A stretch of 64,000 nt of DNA from JANQRA01 sp035550735 (GTDB lineage Bacteria; Actinomycetota; Acidimicrobiia; Spongiisociales; ZC4RG35), in the NCBI GenBank assembly GCA_035550735.1, contig DASZOM010000036.1, forward strand, positions 1 through 64,000, read 5' to 3'. Made by a program: the position numbers and the translations under genes. The stretch's first letter is position 1. Each line of letters starts with the position of its first letter. Shown piece after piece: positions 1-8,781 of the stretch. The notes below the pieces were generated by a model. It had not been told where the DNA came from and did no database searches. It saw nothing but the letters and a program-made list of their open reading frames with translations.

Positions 1-346
1 CCGTGGCCACGTCGGCCCACTCCATGAGACCGACGTCCTCGCCTATCCGGGACAACGCCTCGACCCGGTCGTAGGAGACACGCCCGTGGGCCAGATCTTC
101 CTGAAGGTCGGGGCGCTCCTGGAGACGTCGCATGGTCCGGACCAGGGTCCGGGCTGACTCGATCCCCATGTCGAGACGAGCCGAGACCCACTCAGAGAGC
201 GACCGGGACCCGTCCGACGCGGCGACCTGGGCGACGTCCAACTCGGCGAGATCCTGCATCTGCAGCTCTCGCAACCGGGCGATCGCCCGGTCGGCGGCGA
301 GCAGACGTTGCTCCCGCCGATCGATGGAAAGCCTCTCCTCTGACAT
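1..346 (-). CDS. DUF222 domain protein, 5' part only
   Basis: The reading frame is open from an ATG at 346 to the window edge, so only the N-terminal ~115 residues are seen. The N-terminus is charged and helical (ERLSIDRREQRLLAADRAIA). It is followed by a segment typical of DUF222 (13E12-repeat) proteins: SEWVSARLDMG, then ARTLVRTMRRLQERPDLQ, then GRVSYDRVEALSRI. In Actinobacteria this domain usually sits before a C-terminal HNH endonuclease domain, which would lie outside the window. The function of the family is not established. No clear Shine-Dalgarno is seen before the ATG. Confidence 0.75.
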   Translation of the reverse strand, partial: MSEERLSIDRREQRLLAADRAIARLRELQMQDLAELDVAQVAASDGSRSLSEWVSARLDMGIESARTLVRTMRRLQERPDLQEDLAHGRVSYDRVEALSRIGEDVGLMEWADVAT

Positions 347-416
347 GGCGCAACGGTACGAAGGGGGTGGGACAAATTTGGGTGGCTAACCCACCCCGAA
401 GAAAGAAGAAGCAGAT

Positions 417-815
417 TCAGCCTTCGGCGACTTCTTCCCGGTCGTGCCAGGTCACATGGAAGAGTTTCCATGCTCCACGCGCCTTGACGATGTGCAGGAA
501 GTCGACCCACCACTGTGAATAGACCCTGACCGTGGCGATGTCGCGGTACACGCCATCGATGATGATCTCGACGTCACCGACGTCATCCGGCTCCCGTCGG
601 GCGGCCCAATCCGCCATCGTCTGCGGGGAGAGACTGGCGATCCCGAAGACCCCGCCCTCGTGCTCGTTGTAACGACGCTTCATGGCCTCGGGGTGATACG
701 AGCCGTGATGCCGCTGAGCATCCCCCCTCACATATCCTTCGAGGTAGTCGAGCGCCGCCTGTCTGATGGCGTCGATGTCCTCGCTCGAGGCACCGACCTG
801 ATCCGAGACTCCCAT
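417..815 (-). CDS. NTF2-fold / putative lumazine-binding family protein
   Basis: This is a 132-residue single-domain protein. Its pattern fits the 'putative lumazine-binding' branch of the NTF2/SnoaL-like fold. Residues 13-30 form a helix (DAIRQAALDYLEGYVRGD), followed by HHGSYHPEAMKRR, a central VEIIIDGVYRDIATVRVYSQ strand pair and a C-terminal LFHVTWHD strand. Such proteins are small cytosolic alpha+beta-barrel proteins with a ligand pocket. No catalytic role can be assigned. It stands alone between the DUF222 gene and the divergent SOS nuclease gene, and its promoter would share the 816-888 region with the LexA box. Confidence 0.7.
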   Translation of the reverse strand: MGVSDQVGASSEDIDAIRQAALDYLEGYVRGDAQRHHGSYHPEAMKRRYNEHEGGVFGIASLSPQTMADWAARREPDDVGDVEIIIDGVYRDIATVRVYSQWWVDFLHIVKARGAWKLFHVTWHDREEVAEG

Positions 816-854
816 GCACGGACCCTACGCGGGGACAAGGTTCCATCGTTGACA

Positions 855-870
855 TCGAACATACGTTCGA
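855..870 (+). promoter_or_regulatory. LexA box (SOS operator)
   Basis: TCGAACATACGTTCGA is a perfect 16-bp palindrome matching the Actinobacteria/Firmicutes LexA operator core CGAAC-N4-GTTCG. It ends 18 bp before the GTG start of the exonuclease/GIY-YIG gene. It also lies upstream of the divergent NTF2-like gene, which begins at 815. The same core occurs four times in front of lexA in this window, which supports a functional site. Confidence 0.85.
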
Positions 871-888
871 GTTAACCTGGCTCGGGCC

Positions 889-2538
889 GTGCTCCGGTCC
901 GACGTCATCGCATTCCAGCCCAGCTTCGACGACCTCTCCACGCCCCTCTTCGACGTCACATTCTGTGTTCTCGATCTCGAGACCACGGGCGGCTCCCCGG
1001 CTACGTGTGAGATAACCGAGATAGGGGCGGTGAAGTACCGGGGCGGCGACCTCCTCGGCACCTTTCAGACCTTGGTCGACCCGGGGCTCCCGATCCCGCC
1101 GTCGATCACGATCCTCACCGGGATAACCCAGGCGATGGTGATCGACGCTCCGGATATCGCCACGGCGCTCCCTTCGTTCCTCGAGTTCATCGGCGACTCG
1201 GTGATCGTGGGGCACAACGTCCGATTCGACCTCTCGTTCCTGAATGCGGCGGCGATCCGTTTCGGCTACGGCAGACTCCCCAACCAGTCCACGGACACGG
1301 CGGGGCTGGCGCGACGACTGGTGCGCACGGAGGTGCGCAACCTCCGCCTGCAGAGCCTGGCTGCCCACTTCCGCAGCCCAACGGTCCCCAATCACCGGGC
1401 GCTGGAGGACGCCAGGGCCACCGCCCATGTCTTCCATGCCCTCCTGGAGCGGGCCGGGTCCCTCGGTGTCACCAACCTCGACGACCTCCTCCAGCTCCCG
1501 ACCGCGAGGGGCAGTGCCCACTACGCCAAGATCGGTCTCACCGAATCCCTCCCCCGGAGCCCCGGCGTCTACATCTTCAAGGACCGCAACGGCGTCCCCA
1601 TCTACATCGGCAAGGCGTCCAACCTCCGGGCCCGGGTGCGCCAGTACTTCTATGGAGACACCCGCAGATCGGTCTCCTACATCCTCAAGGAGCTGGACTC
1701 GATCGACCATCGGGTGTGCGAAACGGTCCTCGAGGCCGAGATCACGGAGGTGAGGCTCATCCACGCCCACCGCCCACGTCACAACCGCCGTTCCCGCCCA
1801 CCCAAGACCGCCCACTACGTCAAGCTGACCGACGAGGAGTTCCCCCGGCTCTCTGTCGTGCGAACGATCCGCCCAGACGCTCTCGCCTATCTCGGGCCGT
1901 TCCGCTCCAAGAAGGCTGCCGACGACCTGGTCGCCGCCATCTGGGACGCCCTTCCCATCCGACGCTGCCGTGGCCGCTCGGGCATCCGCACCGGGAAGTG
2001 CGCTGCGGCCCAGCTGGGGCTGGCCAGCTGCCCGTGTGACGGCAGCCTCGACCCGGCGGTGTACGCCGGAGTAGTCGCCGAGCTGATCGGCGCGATCGCC
2101 GGCGATCCGGCGCCACTTCTGGACCGGCTGGCCGAGCGGATGCGACGAATGTCCATGCAGCAGCGGTACGAGGAAGCCGCCTGGGCGCGGGATCGGCACG
2201 ATGCCCTGGTGCGCGCCCTGCGCCGGAGATGGGAGTGGCGTGCCCTGGCCGGCGCCGGCTGGATGGAGCTCGAGCACTCGGACGGGACCGTGGCCGTGGT
2301 CGATCACGGCACCCTGGTGGAGACCCGTGGCCCGGGCCGGCCAACGGGGCTCCACCCCGTCGAGACGGCGCTATCGGAGTCGTCCGAGGTGCCGCCCACG
2401 GTCGAGGCCGCCGAGGAAGCGGCCATCCTGTGGTCGTGGATGGAATCGAACCGGGTGAGGCTGCTGGAGTGCACCGGGACCCTGGCCTATCCGTGGCGGC
2501 GCCCTGAGCGGCTGGCCGTGGCCCGCCGCGCCGCCTGA
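889..2538 (+). CDS. DEDDh exonuclease fused to GIY-YIG (DnaQ-UvrC/Cho-like) nuclease
   Basis: This 549-residue protein fuses two nuclease domains. Residues ~22-195 are a DnaQ/epsilon-type 3'-5' exonuclease, with DLETTG at 29-34, an HNVRFDLSFLN motif and a late HRALEDA motif. Residues ~220-310 are a GIY-YIG nuclease domain (GVYIFKDRNGVPIYIGKASNLR). The rest resembles the UvrC N-terminal half, without a helix-hairpin-helix tail. Similar fusions are known in actinobacteria, and the GIY-YIG half parallels SOS-induced Cho of E. coli. A role in nucleotide excision repair as an alternative 3' incision and trimming enzyme is likely. The GTG start at 889 sits 18 bp after a perfect LexA box, so SOS induction is expected. 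Confidence 0.9.
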   Translation: MLRSDVIAFQPSFDDLSTPLFDVTFCVLDLETTGGSPATCEITEIGAVKYRGGDLLGTFQTLVDPGLPIPPSITILTGITQAMVIDAPDIATALPSFLEFIGDSVIVGHNVRFDLSFLNAAAIRFGYGRLPNQSTDTAGLARRLVRTEVRNLRLQSLAAHFRSPTVPNHRALEDARATAHVFHALLERAGSLGVTNLDDLLQLPTARGSAHYAKIGLTESLPRSPGVYIFKDRNGVPIYIGKASNLRARVRQYFYGDTRRSVSYILKELDSIDHRVCETVLEAEITEVRLIHAHRPRHNRRSRPPKTAHYVKLTDEEFPRLSVVRTIRPDALAYLGPFRSKKAADDLVAAIWDALPIRRCRGRSGIRTGKCAAAQLGLASCPCDGSLDPAVYAGVVAELIGAIAGDPAPLLDRLAERMRRMSMQQRYEEAAWARDRHDALVRALRRRWEWRALAGAGWMELEHSDGTVAVVDHGTLVETRGPGRPTGLHPVETALSESSEVPPTVEAAEEAAILWSWMESNRVRLLECTGTLAYPWRRPERLAVARRAA

Positions 2539-2578
2539 CCGACTTGAGCGGCGGCCAGGGGCGCGTGAGACTCGCGCC

Positions 2579-3217
2579 GTGGCCAGCATCGTCGCATTCC
2601 AGGGTGTCGGGGTCTCCCTGGGCGGGAGGCCCGTCCTCCGCGACCTGGACTTCGAGGTCGGCCCCGGCGAGTCCCTGGGGGTGTCCGGGCCCAACGGCGC
2701 CGGAAAGACCACCCTGGTGCGGACGGCGGCAACGCTCACCCGGCCCGACCTGGGGAGTTTGAGCTTCTTCGGAAGCGAGCCAGGTCACGAGGACCTACGC
2801 GCGGTGCGTGCCTCGATCGGGCTGATCGGTCATCAACCGGCCCTCATCCCCGGTCTCACCCTCGCAGAGAACCTGGAGCACGTGGCACGTCTCTCCGGCA
2901 TCGACCTCGACCGAGTCCTGCGGGCTCTGGATGTCGTCGGGCTCTCCGGGGCGGCGGATCGACGCGCCGAGAATTGCTCATTCGGTATGAGACGTCGCGT
3001 CGAGATCGCCCATGTCCTCCTCACCCGACCCCGGCTGCTCCTCCTCGACGAGGCGTCGTCCGGTCTGGACGACTCGGCCAGGGATCTGATCTCGGCGCTC
3101 CTCCGATCGGTGCTGGGGCGTGGTGGCGCTGCCATCGTCGTCTCTCATGACCGCGGCTACCTCGCAGACCTCTGTGGTAGGACGATGACCCTGGAATCGG
3201 GAAGGCTGGTGGCATGA
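2579..3217 (+). CDS. ccmA: Haem exporter ATP-binding protein CcmA
   Basis: This 212-residue ABC ATPase is the first gene of the cytochrome c maturation (System I) operon. The Walker A motif is GPNGAGKTT near residue 38. Walker B is LLLLDEASSGLD, and the H-loop is VVSHD. The signature segment is NCSFGMRRRVE, which diverges from LSGGQ as is common in CcmA. CcmA hydrolyses ATP with CcmB to release holo-CcmE from CcmC. The start is GTG. Its 3' end overlaps ccmB by 4 bp (ATGA), which implies translational coupling. Confidence 0.9.
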   Translation: MASIVAFQGVGVSLGGRPVLRDLDFEVGPGESLGVSGPNGAGKTTLVRTAATLTRPDLGSLSFFGSEPGHEDLRAVRASIGLIGHQPALIPGLTLAENLEHVARLSGIDLDRVLRALDVVGLSGAADRRAENCSFGMRRRVEIAHVLLTRPRLLLLDEASSGLDDSARDLISALLRSVLGRGGAAIVVSHDRGYLADLCGRTMTLESGRLVA

Positions 3218-3888
3218 CCTTCTGGCGCCAGGCTCTGGAGATCGCACGCGTCGACTTGATCGTGGAGCGACGTCTCGGCGACACCGTGCGCATCGTCCTC
3301 CCCTTCGCCGTGGCCGCGTTGTTGATCTTCCCTCTGGCGCTCGACGTCCAGATCGCCATCCTGTCGGACGTCGGGCTGGGGATCTTCTGGGCGATCGGGG
3401 TGCTCTTCGGGATGCAGGTGGCCCTGCGTCAGTCGGCGACAGACACTTCCGAGCGCCGGGATCTGCAGATGCTGCTCGGCCTCGACCCCGCCGCCCGTTT
3501 CGCCGGACGGGCGATCTCGGGCTCGATGCTCATGATCGGGTTTCTCGTCGTGCTGGCCACGGCCACCTTGATCCTGTTCGACCCGGCGATAACCCCGGGC
3601 GGCTGGCCGGTGTTGGCCCTTTCGACCGTCCTGGCCGGGATCGGCCTCACCGAGCTCGGCACCATCGCCGGTGAGGTGACCACCGGTCTTCGATCACGCA
3701 GCGCGCTGGCCTCTCTGATCGTGGCGCCACTGGCACTGCCCCTGGTGGTGGGGGCCGCCCAGTCGGTGCAGGCACTATCCCGTGGCACCGGTATCCTGCC
3801 CTGGATACTTCTTCTCGTCACCAGTGACCTGGCCCTGGCCGTAGCCGGGGTCGCCCTGGCCAAACCCCTCGAGGAAGCGACACGATGA
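3214..3888 (+). CDS. ccmB: Haem exporter membrane subunit CcmB
   Basis: This 224-residue protein has about six hydrophobic segments and follows ccmA with an ATGA overlap. The N-terminal FWRQALEIARVDLIVERRLGD pattern, with a cytosolic start and then membrane helices, fits CcmB, the permease partner of CcmA. The ABC unit drives release of haem-loaded CcmE rather than haem transport itself. It overlaps ccmC by 4 bp. Confidence 0.88.
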   Translation: MTFWRQALEIARVDLIVERRLGDTVRIVLPFAVAALLIFPLALDVQIAILSDVGLGIFWAIGVLFGMQVALRQSATDTSERRDLQMLLGLDPAARFAGRAISGSMLMIGFLVVLATATLILFDPAITPGGWPVLALSTVLAGIGLTELGTIAGEVTTGLRSRSALASLIVAPLALPLVVGAAQSVQALSRGTGILPWILLLVTSDLALAVAGVALAKPLEEATR

Positions 3889-4595
3889 CACGAGTGCGAG
3901 TGCTGATGAGCGTGGCCGCCGTCGCGGTTGGCGTCGGCCTCTGGTTCGCCCTCACCGCCCCACCCGATGCCGTCCAGGGCGACTTCTCCAAGCTGCTTGG
4001 CATCCATCCGCCCGCGATGTGGCTCGCCTTCCTCGCCTTCGGTGTCACCGCGCTGGGGTCGATCATGTGGCTGGTCCGCCGCACCGACCGTTGGGACCGC
4101 CTCGCCGCCGCCTCGGCCGAGGTGGGAGTGGTGTTCACCGCCATCGGCCTGTTCACCGGCATGGTGTGGGGCCAGGCAGTGTGGGGCACCGCCTGGGATT
4201 GGCAGGACCCCCGACTGATGAGCACAGCGGTGATGTTCCTCGTCTATCTGGGCTACATCGCCCTGCGCAACGCCACCGACGACCCCCCCGCCCGGGCCCG
4301 GCGCTCCGCGATCCTGGGAGCCGTGGCCGTGATCCAGGTTCCCCTGGTCTATTTCTCCGTCAACCTTTTCCGCACTCTGCATCAGACACAGTCGATCCGG
4401 CCCGACGGCTCGACGATGCCCGACGAGATGCTGATCGCGATGCTGATCAACATGGCCGCCTTCACCGTCCTCTACGTCGCCTTGATGGCCGCCCGGCTCG
4501 AGGTGGCGAAGGTCGAGGCCGATCGCGACCCGGAGACCGCCATGGCCGGCGACGCCGTGCGCCCGCCCCGTCTCAACGAGGTGGAGGATGTCTGA
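3885..4595 (+). CDS. ccmC: Haem lyase/transfer protein CcmC
   Basis: This 236-residue protein has six predicted membrane helices. It carries the tryptophan-rich WWD-type motif WGTAWDWQDPRL (residues ~102-113), which binds haem at the outer membrane face. A flanking HPPAMWLAF segment holds the expected ligand His. CcmC loads haem onto CcmE. It overlaps ccmB upstream and ccmD downstream. Confidence 0.92.
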   Translation: MTRVRVLMSVAAVAVGVGLWFALTAPPDAVQGDFSKLLGIHPPAMWLAFLAFGVTALGSIMWLVRRTDRWDRLAAASAEVGVVFTAIGLFTGMVWGQAVWGTAWDWQDPRLMSTAVMFLVYLGYIALRNATDDPPARARRSAILGAVAVIQVPLVYFSVNLFRTLHQTQSIRPDGSTMPDEMLIAMLINMAAFTVLYVALMAARLEVAKVEADRDPETAMAGDAVRPPRLNEVEDV

Positions 4596-4692
4596 CATCG
4601 TCGTAGTCGCCGGCACGTTCGCAATCTCGTACGCGGCGATCATCGCCTACGCCGTCTACCTCCACCTGCGGAGGAGACGGGCGAGCAGCTGA
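4588..4692 (+). CDS. ccmD: CcmD-like small membrane protein
   Basis: This is a 34-residue ORF. It starts with an ATG inside the end of ccmC, preceded by GGTGGAGG, and stops 4 bp before ccmE. It has one hydrophobic helix (VVVAGTFAISYAAIIAYAVYLHL) followed by a very basic tail (RRRRA). This is the size, topology and operon position of CcmD, which stabilises the CcmABC complex and helps release holo-CcmE. It is too short for standard ORF lists. Sequence conservation in the family is low, so the call rests on position and topology. Confidence 0.8.
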   Translation: MSDIVVVAGTFAISYAAIIAYAVYLHLRRRRASS

Positions 4693-4696
4693 CCTG

Positions 4697-5101
4697 ATGG
4701 GACAGCGGCAGTTCGTCCTCTTCGGCATCGCAGGAGTGGCCGCCCTGGTGGTGGCGATCACGGTCGCCGGGCTCAATGACAACCTGACTTACTACCTGTA
4801 CCCCAACGAGGCCGTGACGCAGCGGGCCGACTTCCCCGACGGGGAGAGGTTCCGGCTCGCCGGCCAGGTCGTCGTCGGCTCGCTCTCCGAGGACGGCGAC
4901 GATCTGGTGTTCGACGTCACCGACGGCTCGGCAACAATCCCCGTGGTCTTGGTGAACAGCCCGCCTGCCCTGTTCGACGAGGAGATCCCGGTGCTGCTCG
5001 AGGGCTATTGGAGCGGTGACCGGTTCACCGCCGAGAGCGCCTTGATCAGGCACTCCGAGAACTACGAGGTTCCCGCCGAGGGGAACTACGAGGAAGGCTG
5101 A
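4697..5101 (+). CDS. ccmE: Periplasmic haem chaperone CcmE
   Basis: This 134-residue protein has one N-terminal membrane anchor (FVLFGIAGVAALVVAITVAG) and then a beta-barrel OB-fold domain. The LTYYLYPNEAV segment is typical of the family. Near the C-terminus, RHSENY contains the haem-binding His (about residue 119) and the conserved Tyr four residues later. CcmE carries haem covalently from CcmC to CcmF. Its stop codon overlaps the ATG of ccmF. Confidence 0.92.
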   Translation: MGQRQFVLFGIAGVAALVVAITVAGLNDNLTYYLYPNEAVTQRADFPDGERFRLAGQVVVGSLSEDGDDLVFDVTDGSATIPVVLVNSPPALFDEEIPVLLEGYWSGDRFTAESALIRHSENYEVPAEGNYEEG

Positions 5102-7128
5102 TGCTTGCCCTCCTGGGCTCGGCAGGGATGGTGGTGGCCCTCGCCGGAGCGGCCCTGCTCACCGCCCGGGGGATAGCCGAGGCCCGGAGGGGAGAGCGCC
5201 GGAACCTGGAGGGAGCCGCCCGGCTCCTGCTCGCCGGTGCCGTCGTGACCATGGGCACGATGATCCTCGCGCTTCGCACCGACGAATTCTCCCTCGTCTA
5301 CACCGCCAACCATCACGCCCGGGCCACACCGTTTCCCTTCGACGTGGCCACCGCCTGGGCCGCGCTCGAGGGGTCGATCGTCCTATGGGGACTGGTGCTC
5401 GCCGGATACACCTGGATGGTCCTCCGTCGCCATCGGCGCTCCCCCGACTCGCTGAGTGCTGCGGCCCTGGCGGTCATGGGAGCCGTCGCGGTGTTCTTCT
5501 TCGGGCTGATGATCAGTGTCGCCAACCCCTTCGAGACCTGCGTCCAGGCAGCGGAGGCGGGCTGTCTTCAGTCTTCACCCTGGCCCTTCGCCGCAGTCGA
5601 TGCCCCGGCCGACGGTCCCGGTCCAAACCGCCTCCTGCAGAACCACCTCATGATGGCGTTCCACCCCCCCATCCTCTATCTGGGATATGTCGGGATGACC
5701 GTGCCCTTCTCCTACGCCATCGGCGCTCTCGCCATGGGGGTGCCCGGTCCGGAGTGGCTGAGACGCAGCCACCGCTCCACGCTGGTGGCCTGGTCGTTCC
5801 TCACCCTCGGCATCCTGTTGGGAGGCTGGTGGGCGTACGAGGTCCTCTCCTGGGGCGGCTACTGGGCCTGGGATCCGGTGGAGAACGCCTCGCTCATGCC
5901 CTGGCTGACGGCAACCGCCTTCCTTCACTCCGGAATCGTCCAGCAGCGGCGGGGGATGCTCCAGGCCTGGAACCTGATCCTGGTGATCAGCACCTTCTCT
6001 CTCACCATCCTGGGAACGTTCCTGACCAGGTCGGGGACGATCAACTCTGTCCACTCGTTCACACAGTCGGCGATCGGTCCGGTGCTGCTGGGCTTCCTGG
6101 TCGTGACGCTGGTGGGATCGTTCCTGCTCTTCTCCGCGCGGTCCGAAGTGGTGTCCACCTCGCCGCGTCTCGAGTCACTGGTGTCCAGGGAAGGGACCTT
6201 CCTCGTCAACAACCTGTTACTCAGCGTCTACGCCTTCGTCGTGCTGGTCGGCACCGTGTACCCCCTGGTGCTCGAGGCATTCACCGGCACCCAGGTGGGT
6301 GTGGGCGAGCCCTTCTTCAACCGGATCGCGGTTCCCTTGTCTTTCCTGCTCCTCCTGGTGATGGGTTTCGGCCCGGTCACACCGTGGCGGACCACCGAGC
6401 CCGCCACCCTGTGGCGGAGGACCCGGGGACCGGCCACCGCCGCGCTCGGCATCGGGCTGCTCACCGCGGTCACCGTGAGCCGGAACGGCTGGGTGGTGTT
6501 GTCGGTGACGCTGGGAGTGTTCGTCGTCGGGTGTCTCGTCGCACTGCTCCTGGAGCAGTCCCGGCGCCGGAGCGTCAAGACAGGCCAACCACTGGGTGCC
6601 GCCCTGCGCACGGTGATCACCGGGGATGGCGCCTTCTGGGCGGGTCAGCTCAGCCATGCGGGAGTGGTGCTTGTCGCCATCGGGATCGCCTTCGCGGCCA
6701 ACATGGGCGCCCATCTCGAGACGCAGCTGGCGCCAGGTGAGTCGGTCGAGTTCGGCGGATACACCGTGACCTATGAGTCGCCCTTCCTCGAGGAGCAGGT
6801 GTCCAAGACCACCCTGGGTGCCCGGCTCACCGTGACCAGGGGCGACTCGTTCGTCGGCCAGGTGAGGCCGGCGGCGAACTTCTTCGGCGGAGACGAGGCG
6901 GGGGTCAGCACACCCGATGTGCTGCACCGGCCTGATGGGGATCTCTACGTCACCCTGCTCGACATCCCGGGTGAGGACCCGACCGTCACCATCTCCTTCG
7001 ACACCTCGCCCGTCATCTGGGTGCTGTGGCTCGGGGGGCTGGTAACGGTGGCCGGCGGGTTGACGGCCATGGCGGCTCGACGTCGGGAGCGACGCCCGGT
7101 GACCGACGCCGTCACCGCCGATGTCTGA
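5101..7128 (+). CDS. ccmF: Cytochrome c haem lyase subunit CcmF
   Basis: This large 675-residue polytopic membrane protein has a textbook WWD domain (WGGYWAWDPVENASLMPWL). It also shows the CcmF/CcsA core segments HNHLMMAFHPPILYLGYVG-like and GTFLTRSGTINSVHSF. It has about 13-15 hydrophobic segments and a C-terminal periplasmic domain before the last helix. CcmF with CcmH ligates haem to apocytochrome CxxCH motifs. It overlaps ccmE at its start and ccmH at its end. Confidence 0.95.
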   Translation: MLALLGSAGMVVALAGAALLTARGIAEARRGERRNLEGAARLLLAGAVVTMGTMILALRTDEFSLVYTANHHARATPFPFDVATAWAALEGSIVLWGLVLAGYTWMVLRRHRRSPDSLSAAALAVMGAVAVFFFGLMISVANPFETCVQAAEAGCLQSSPWPFAAVDAPADGPGPNRLLQNHLMMAFHPPILYLGYVGMTVPFSYAIGALAMGVPGPEWLRRSHRSTLVAWSFLTLGILLGGWWAYEVLSWGGYWAWDPVENASLMPWLTATAFLHSGIVQQRRGMLQAWNLILVISTFSLTILGTFLTRSGTINSVHSFTQSAIGPVLLGFLVVTLVGSFLLFSARSEVVSTSPRLESLVSREGTFLVNNLLLSVYAFVVLVGTVYPLVLEAFTGTQVGVGEPFFNRIAVPLSFLLLLVMGFGPVTPWRTTEPATLWRRTRGPATAALGIGLLTAVTVSRNGWVVLSVTLGVFVVGCLVALLLEQSRRRSVKTGQPLGAALRTVITGDGAFWAGQLSHAGVVLVAIGIAFAANMGAHLETQLAPGESVEFGGYTVTYESPFLEEQVSKTTLGARLTVTRGDSFVGQVRPAANFFGGDEAGVSTPDVLHRPDGDLYVTLLDIPGEDPTVTISFDTSPVIWVLWLGGLVTVAGGLTAMAARRRERRPVTDAVTADV

Positions 7129-8125
7129 GCGCTTCCGCAGTCTGTTGTTCGCCGCACTGGTGGTGGCGATGGCGGGTGTGTTGACCGTCCTGATCGTCAC
7201 CAACCCGTCACAGGTCGACCGGGTGACAGCTATCGGGGAGCGGATCAAGTGCCCGGTCTGTCAGGGAGAGTCGATCGCCAACTCCCCCGCTCCCATGGCC
7301 CGGGACATGATGGCCCTGGTGGCCGAGCGGGTGGAAGCCGGTCAAAGCGACCAGGAGATCATCGACGAGCTGCTCGCCTCCTACAGCGGCGCGGTCCTTC
7401 TCGACCCGCCTGCGTCCGGGGCGACACTCGTCCTCTGGGTCGCCCCGGTCGTGGCCGTCGTCCTCGGGGCGGTGGTGATCTGGTACTGGCGGACCCGGCC
7501 TCCGACATCCGACCTCGACGGATCTTCGGGCGCGGGCACCCGTCCCCGACGCCTGGTCCCGTTGCTCGTGCTCGGTGTCGCCTTTGCCGGCACCGTCGTC
7601 GCCGCCGTCCTCTTCATCCAGGAAGACAACGGCCCCGCCTCCGGTGTGGCCGCACTCGGTGACCAGGACCTGGAGGACGTCTCCAACGAGACCATGGAGG
7701 CGGTGATCGCCGCCAACGCAGACCATCCGGAGGTCGACGGGATGCGTCTCGCCCTGGCCGAGCGCTACTTCGAGGCCGGGGACTTCTCCTCGGCATTCCC
7801 TCACTATCTGGCAGTGGCTGAATCGGAAGACGCCGCCCAGGGACAGGTGGTCACGGCGCTGATCAGGCTGGGCACCATGGCCTGGGAGGGCAACGGAGAG
7901 GTCGAGACGGCGATCGGTCTCTTCGACCAGGCACTGGCGGTGGACCCGGAGTCCACGACCGCCCGCTATCTCAAGGGGCAGGTCCTCTGGTGCGGCGCCG
8001 GAGAGATCGAAGCCGCCGAGGCCCTCTTCGCCGAGGTGGCGGCCGACCCCGATCTCGGGGACCAGCCCCGTGCCGTGGTCGAGGACGACCTGGCGGCGGT
8101 GAGGGCCGGGGAGAGCTGCGTGTGA
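7121..8125 (+). CDS. ccmH: CcmH/CycL-type thioreductase fused to TPR (CcmI-like) domain
   Basis: This protein has 334 residues. After an N-terminal helix it has the CcmH redox motif KCPVCQGESIANS (Cys44, Cys47), then a second membrane helix (~103-123) and a third (~145-167). The C-terminal ~150 residues are a tetratricopeptide-like domain (LALAERYFEAGDFSSAFPHYLAVAES, then ALAVDPESTTARYLKGQVL). This corresponds to CcmH plus the apocytochrome-binding CcmI in one chain. It reduces and holds the apocytochrome thiols for haem attachment. It overlaps ccmF by 8 bp and the next gene by 4 bp. Confidence 0.88.
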   Translation: MSERFRSLLFAALVVAMAGVLTVLIVTNPSQVDRVTAIGERIKCPVCQGESIANSPAPMARDMMALVAERVEAGQSDQEIIDELLASYSGAVLLDPPASGATLVLWVAPVVAVVLGAVVIWYWRTRPPTSDLDGSSGAGTRPRRLVPLLVLGVAFAGTVVAAVLFIQEDNGPASGVAALGDQDLEDVSNETMEAVIAANADHPEVDGMRLALAERYFEAGDFSSAFPHYLAVAESEDAAQGQVVTALIRLGTMAWEGNGEVETAIGLFDQALAVDPESTTARYLKGQVLWCGAGEIEAAEALFAEVAADPDLGDQPRAVVEDDLAAVRAGESCV

Positions 8126-8715
8126 GCGGGAGATGGCTGCGTTGGGCCGGGTATGCAGTGGCACTCGGCGCCGTCGCCTTCGCGGTCGTGCTCGCCTCCC
8201 GATTCGGCACCGACCCCGGACTTGTCGCGTCGCCGTTGCTGGGCCGCCCGGCGCCCGAATTCTCGCTGGCGCCTCTCGACGGGGGTGAGGAGGTGACCCT
8301 TGCCGACCTGCGCGGGGACATCGTCGTGGTCAACTTCTTCGCCTCGTGGTGCCCGGAGTGCCGTGCGGAGCACGAGGCCCTCATTGCCACTGCCGACGCC
8401 TTCGCCGACCGCGGGGTGACCTTCGTCCAGATCGCATATCAGGAGAGCCCTCCGGCCTCGATCTCCTGGCTCGACGAGGCCGGGCGCTCCGAGACGACGC
8501 ACTATCTGGCTGACCCCGGAAGCCGCACCGCGATCGCCTACGGGGTGTTCGGCATCCCGGAGACCTTCTTCATCGACGAGACCGGCGTGGTGGTGGGAAA
8601 GATCATCGGCGAGTCCGACGCCTTCGTCCTCGGCGGAGCCATCGACGCCATCCTCCGGGGCGAGAGCCCGGGACAGAGCGTCACCGGTGACACCCGGCAG
8701 GCCCCCGAGGGCTAG
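8122..8715 (+). CDS. ccmG: Thiol:disulfide oxidoreductase CcmG/ResA-like
   Basis: This 197-residue thioredoxin-fold protein is tethered by an N-terminal membrane helix. The active site is FFASWCPECRAEH (Cys77, Cys80), and the cis-Pro region is GIPETFFIDETG. The GTG start at 8122 overlaps the ccmH stop (GTGA), which gives the compact length expected. Longer in-frame extensions upstream lie inside ccmH and look unnatural. It would keep the CxxCH cysteines of apocytochromes c reduced, and it closes the ccm operon. Confidence 0.9.
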   Translation: MSGRWLRWAGYAVALGAVAFAVVLASRFGTDPGLVASPLLGRPAPEFSLAPLDGGEEVTLADLRGDIVVVNFFASWCPECRAEHEALIATADAFADRGVTFVQIAYQESPPASISWLDEAGRSETTHYLADPGSRTAIAYGVFGIPETFFIDETGVVVGKIIGESDAFVLGGAIDAILRGESPGQSVTGDTRQAPEG

Positions 8716-8781
8716 GCCTGCAGCGGCCCGTGCCCTCGATAATCAGGAGAGCACGGACGATCGTCCAGGTACGTTGCACCC

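Noticed and set aside
583..2355. 590-residue minus-strand ORF
   Set aside because: It is antisense to the exonuclease/GIY-YIG gene, runs into the NTF2-like gene, has no family motifs, and its Gly/Arg/Val/Asp-rich composition is typical of high-GC shadow frames.
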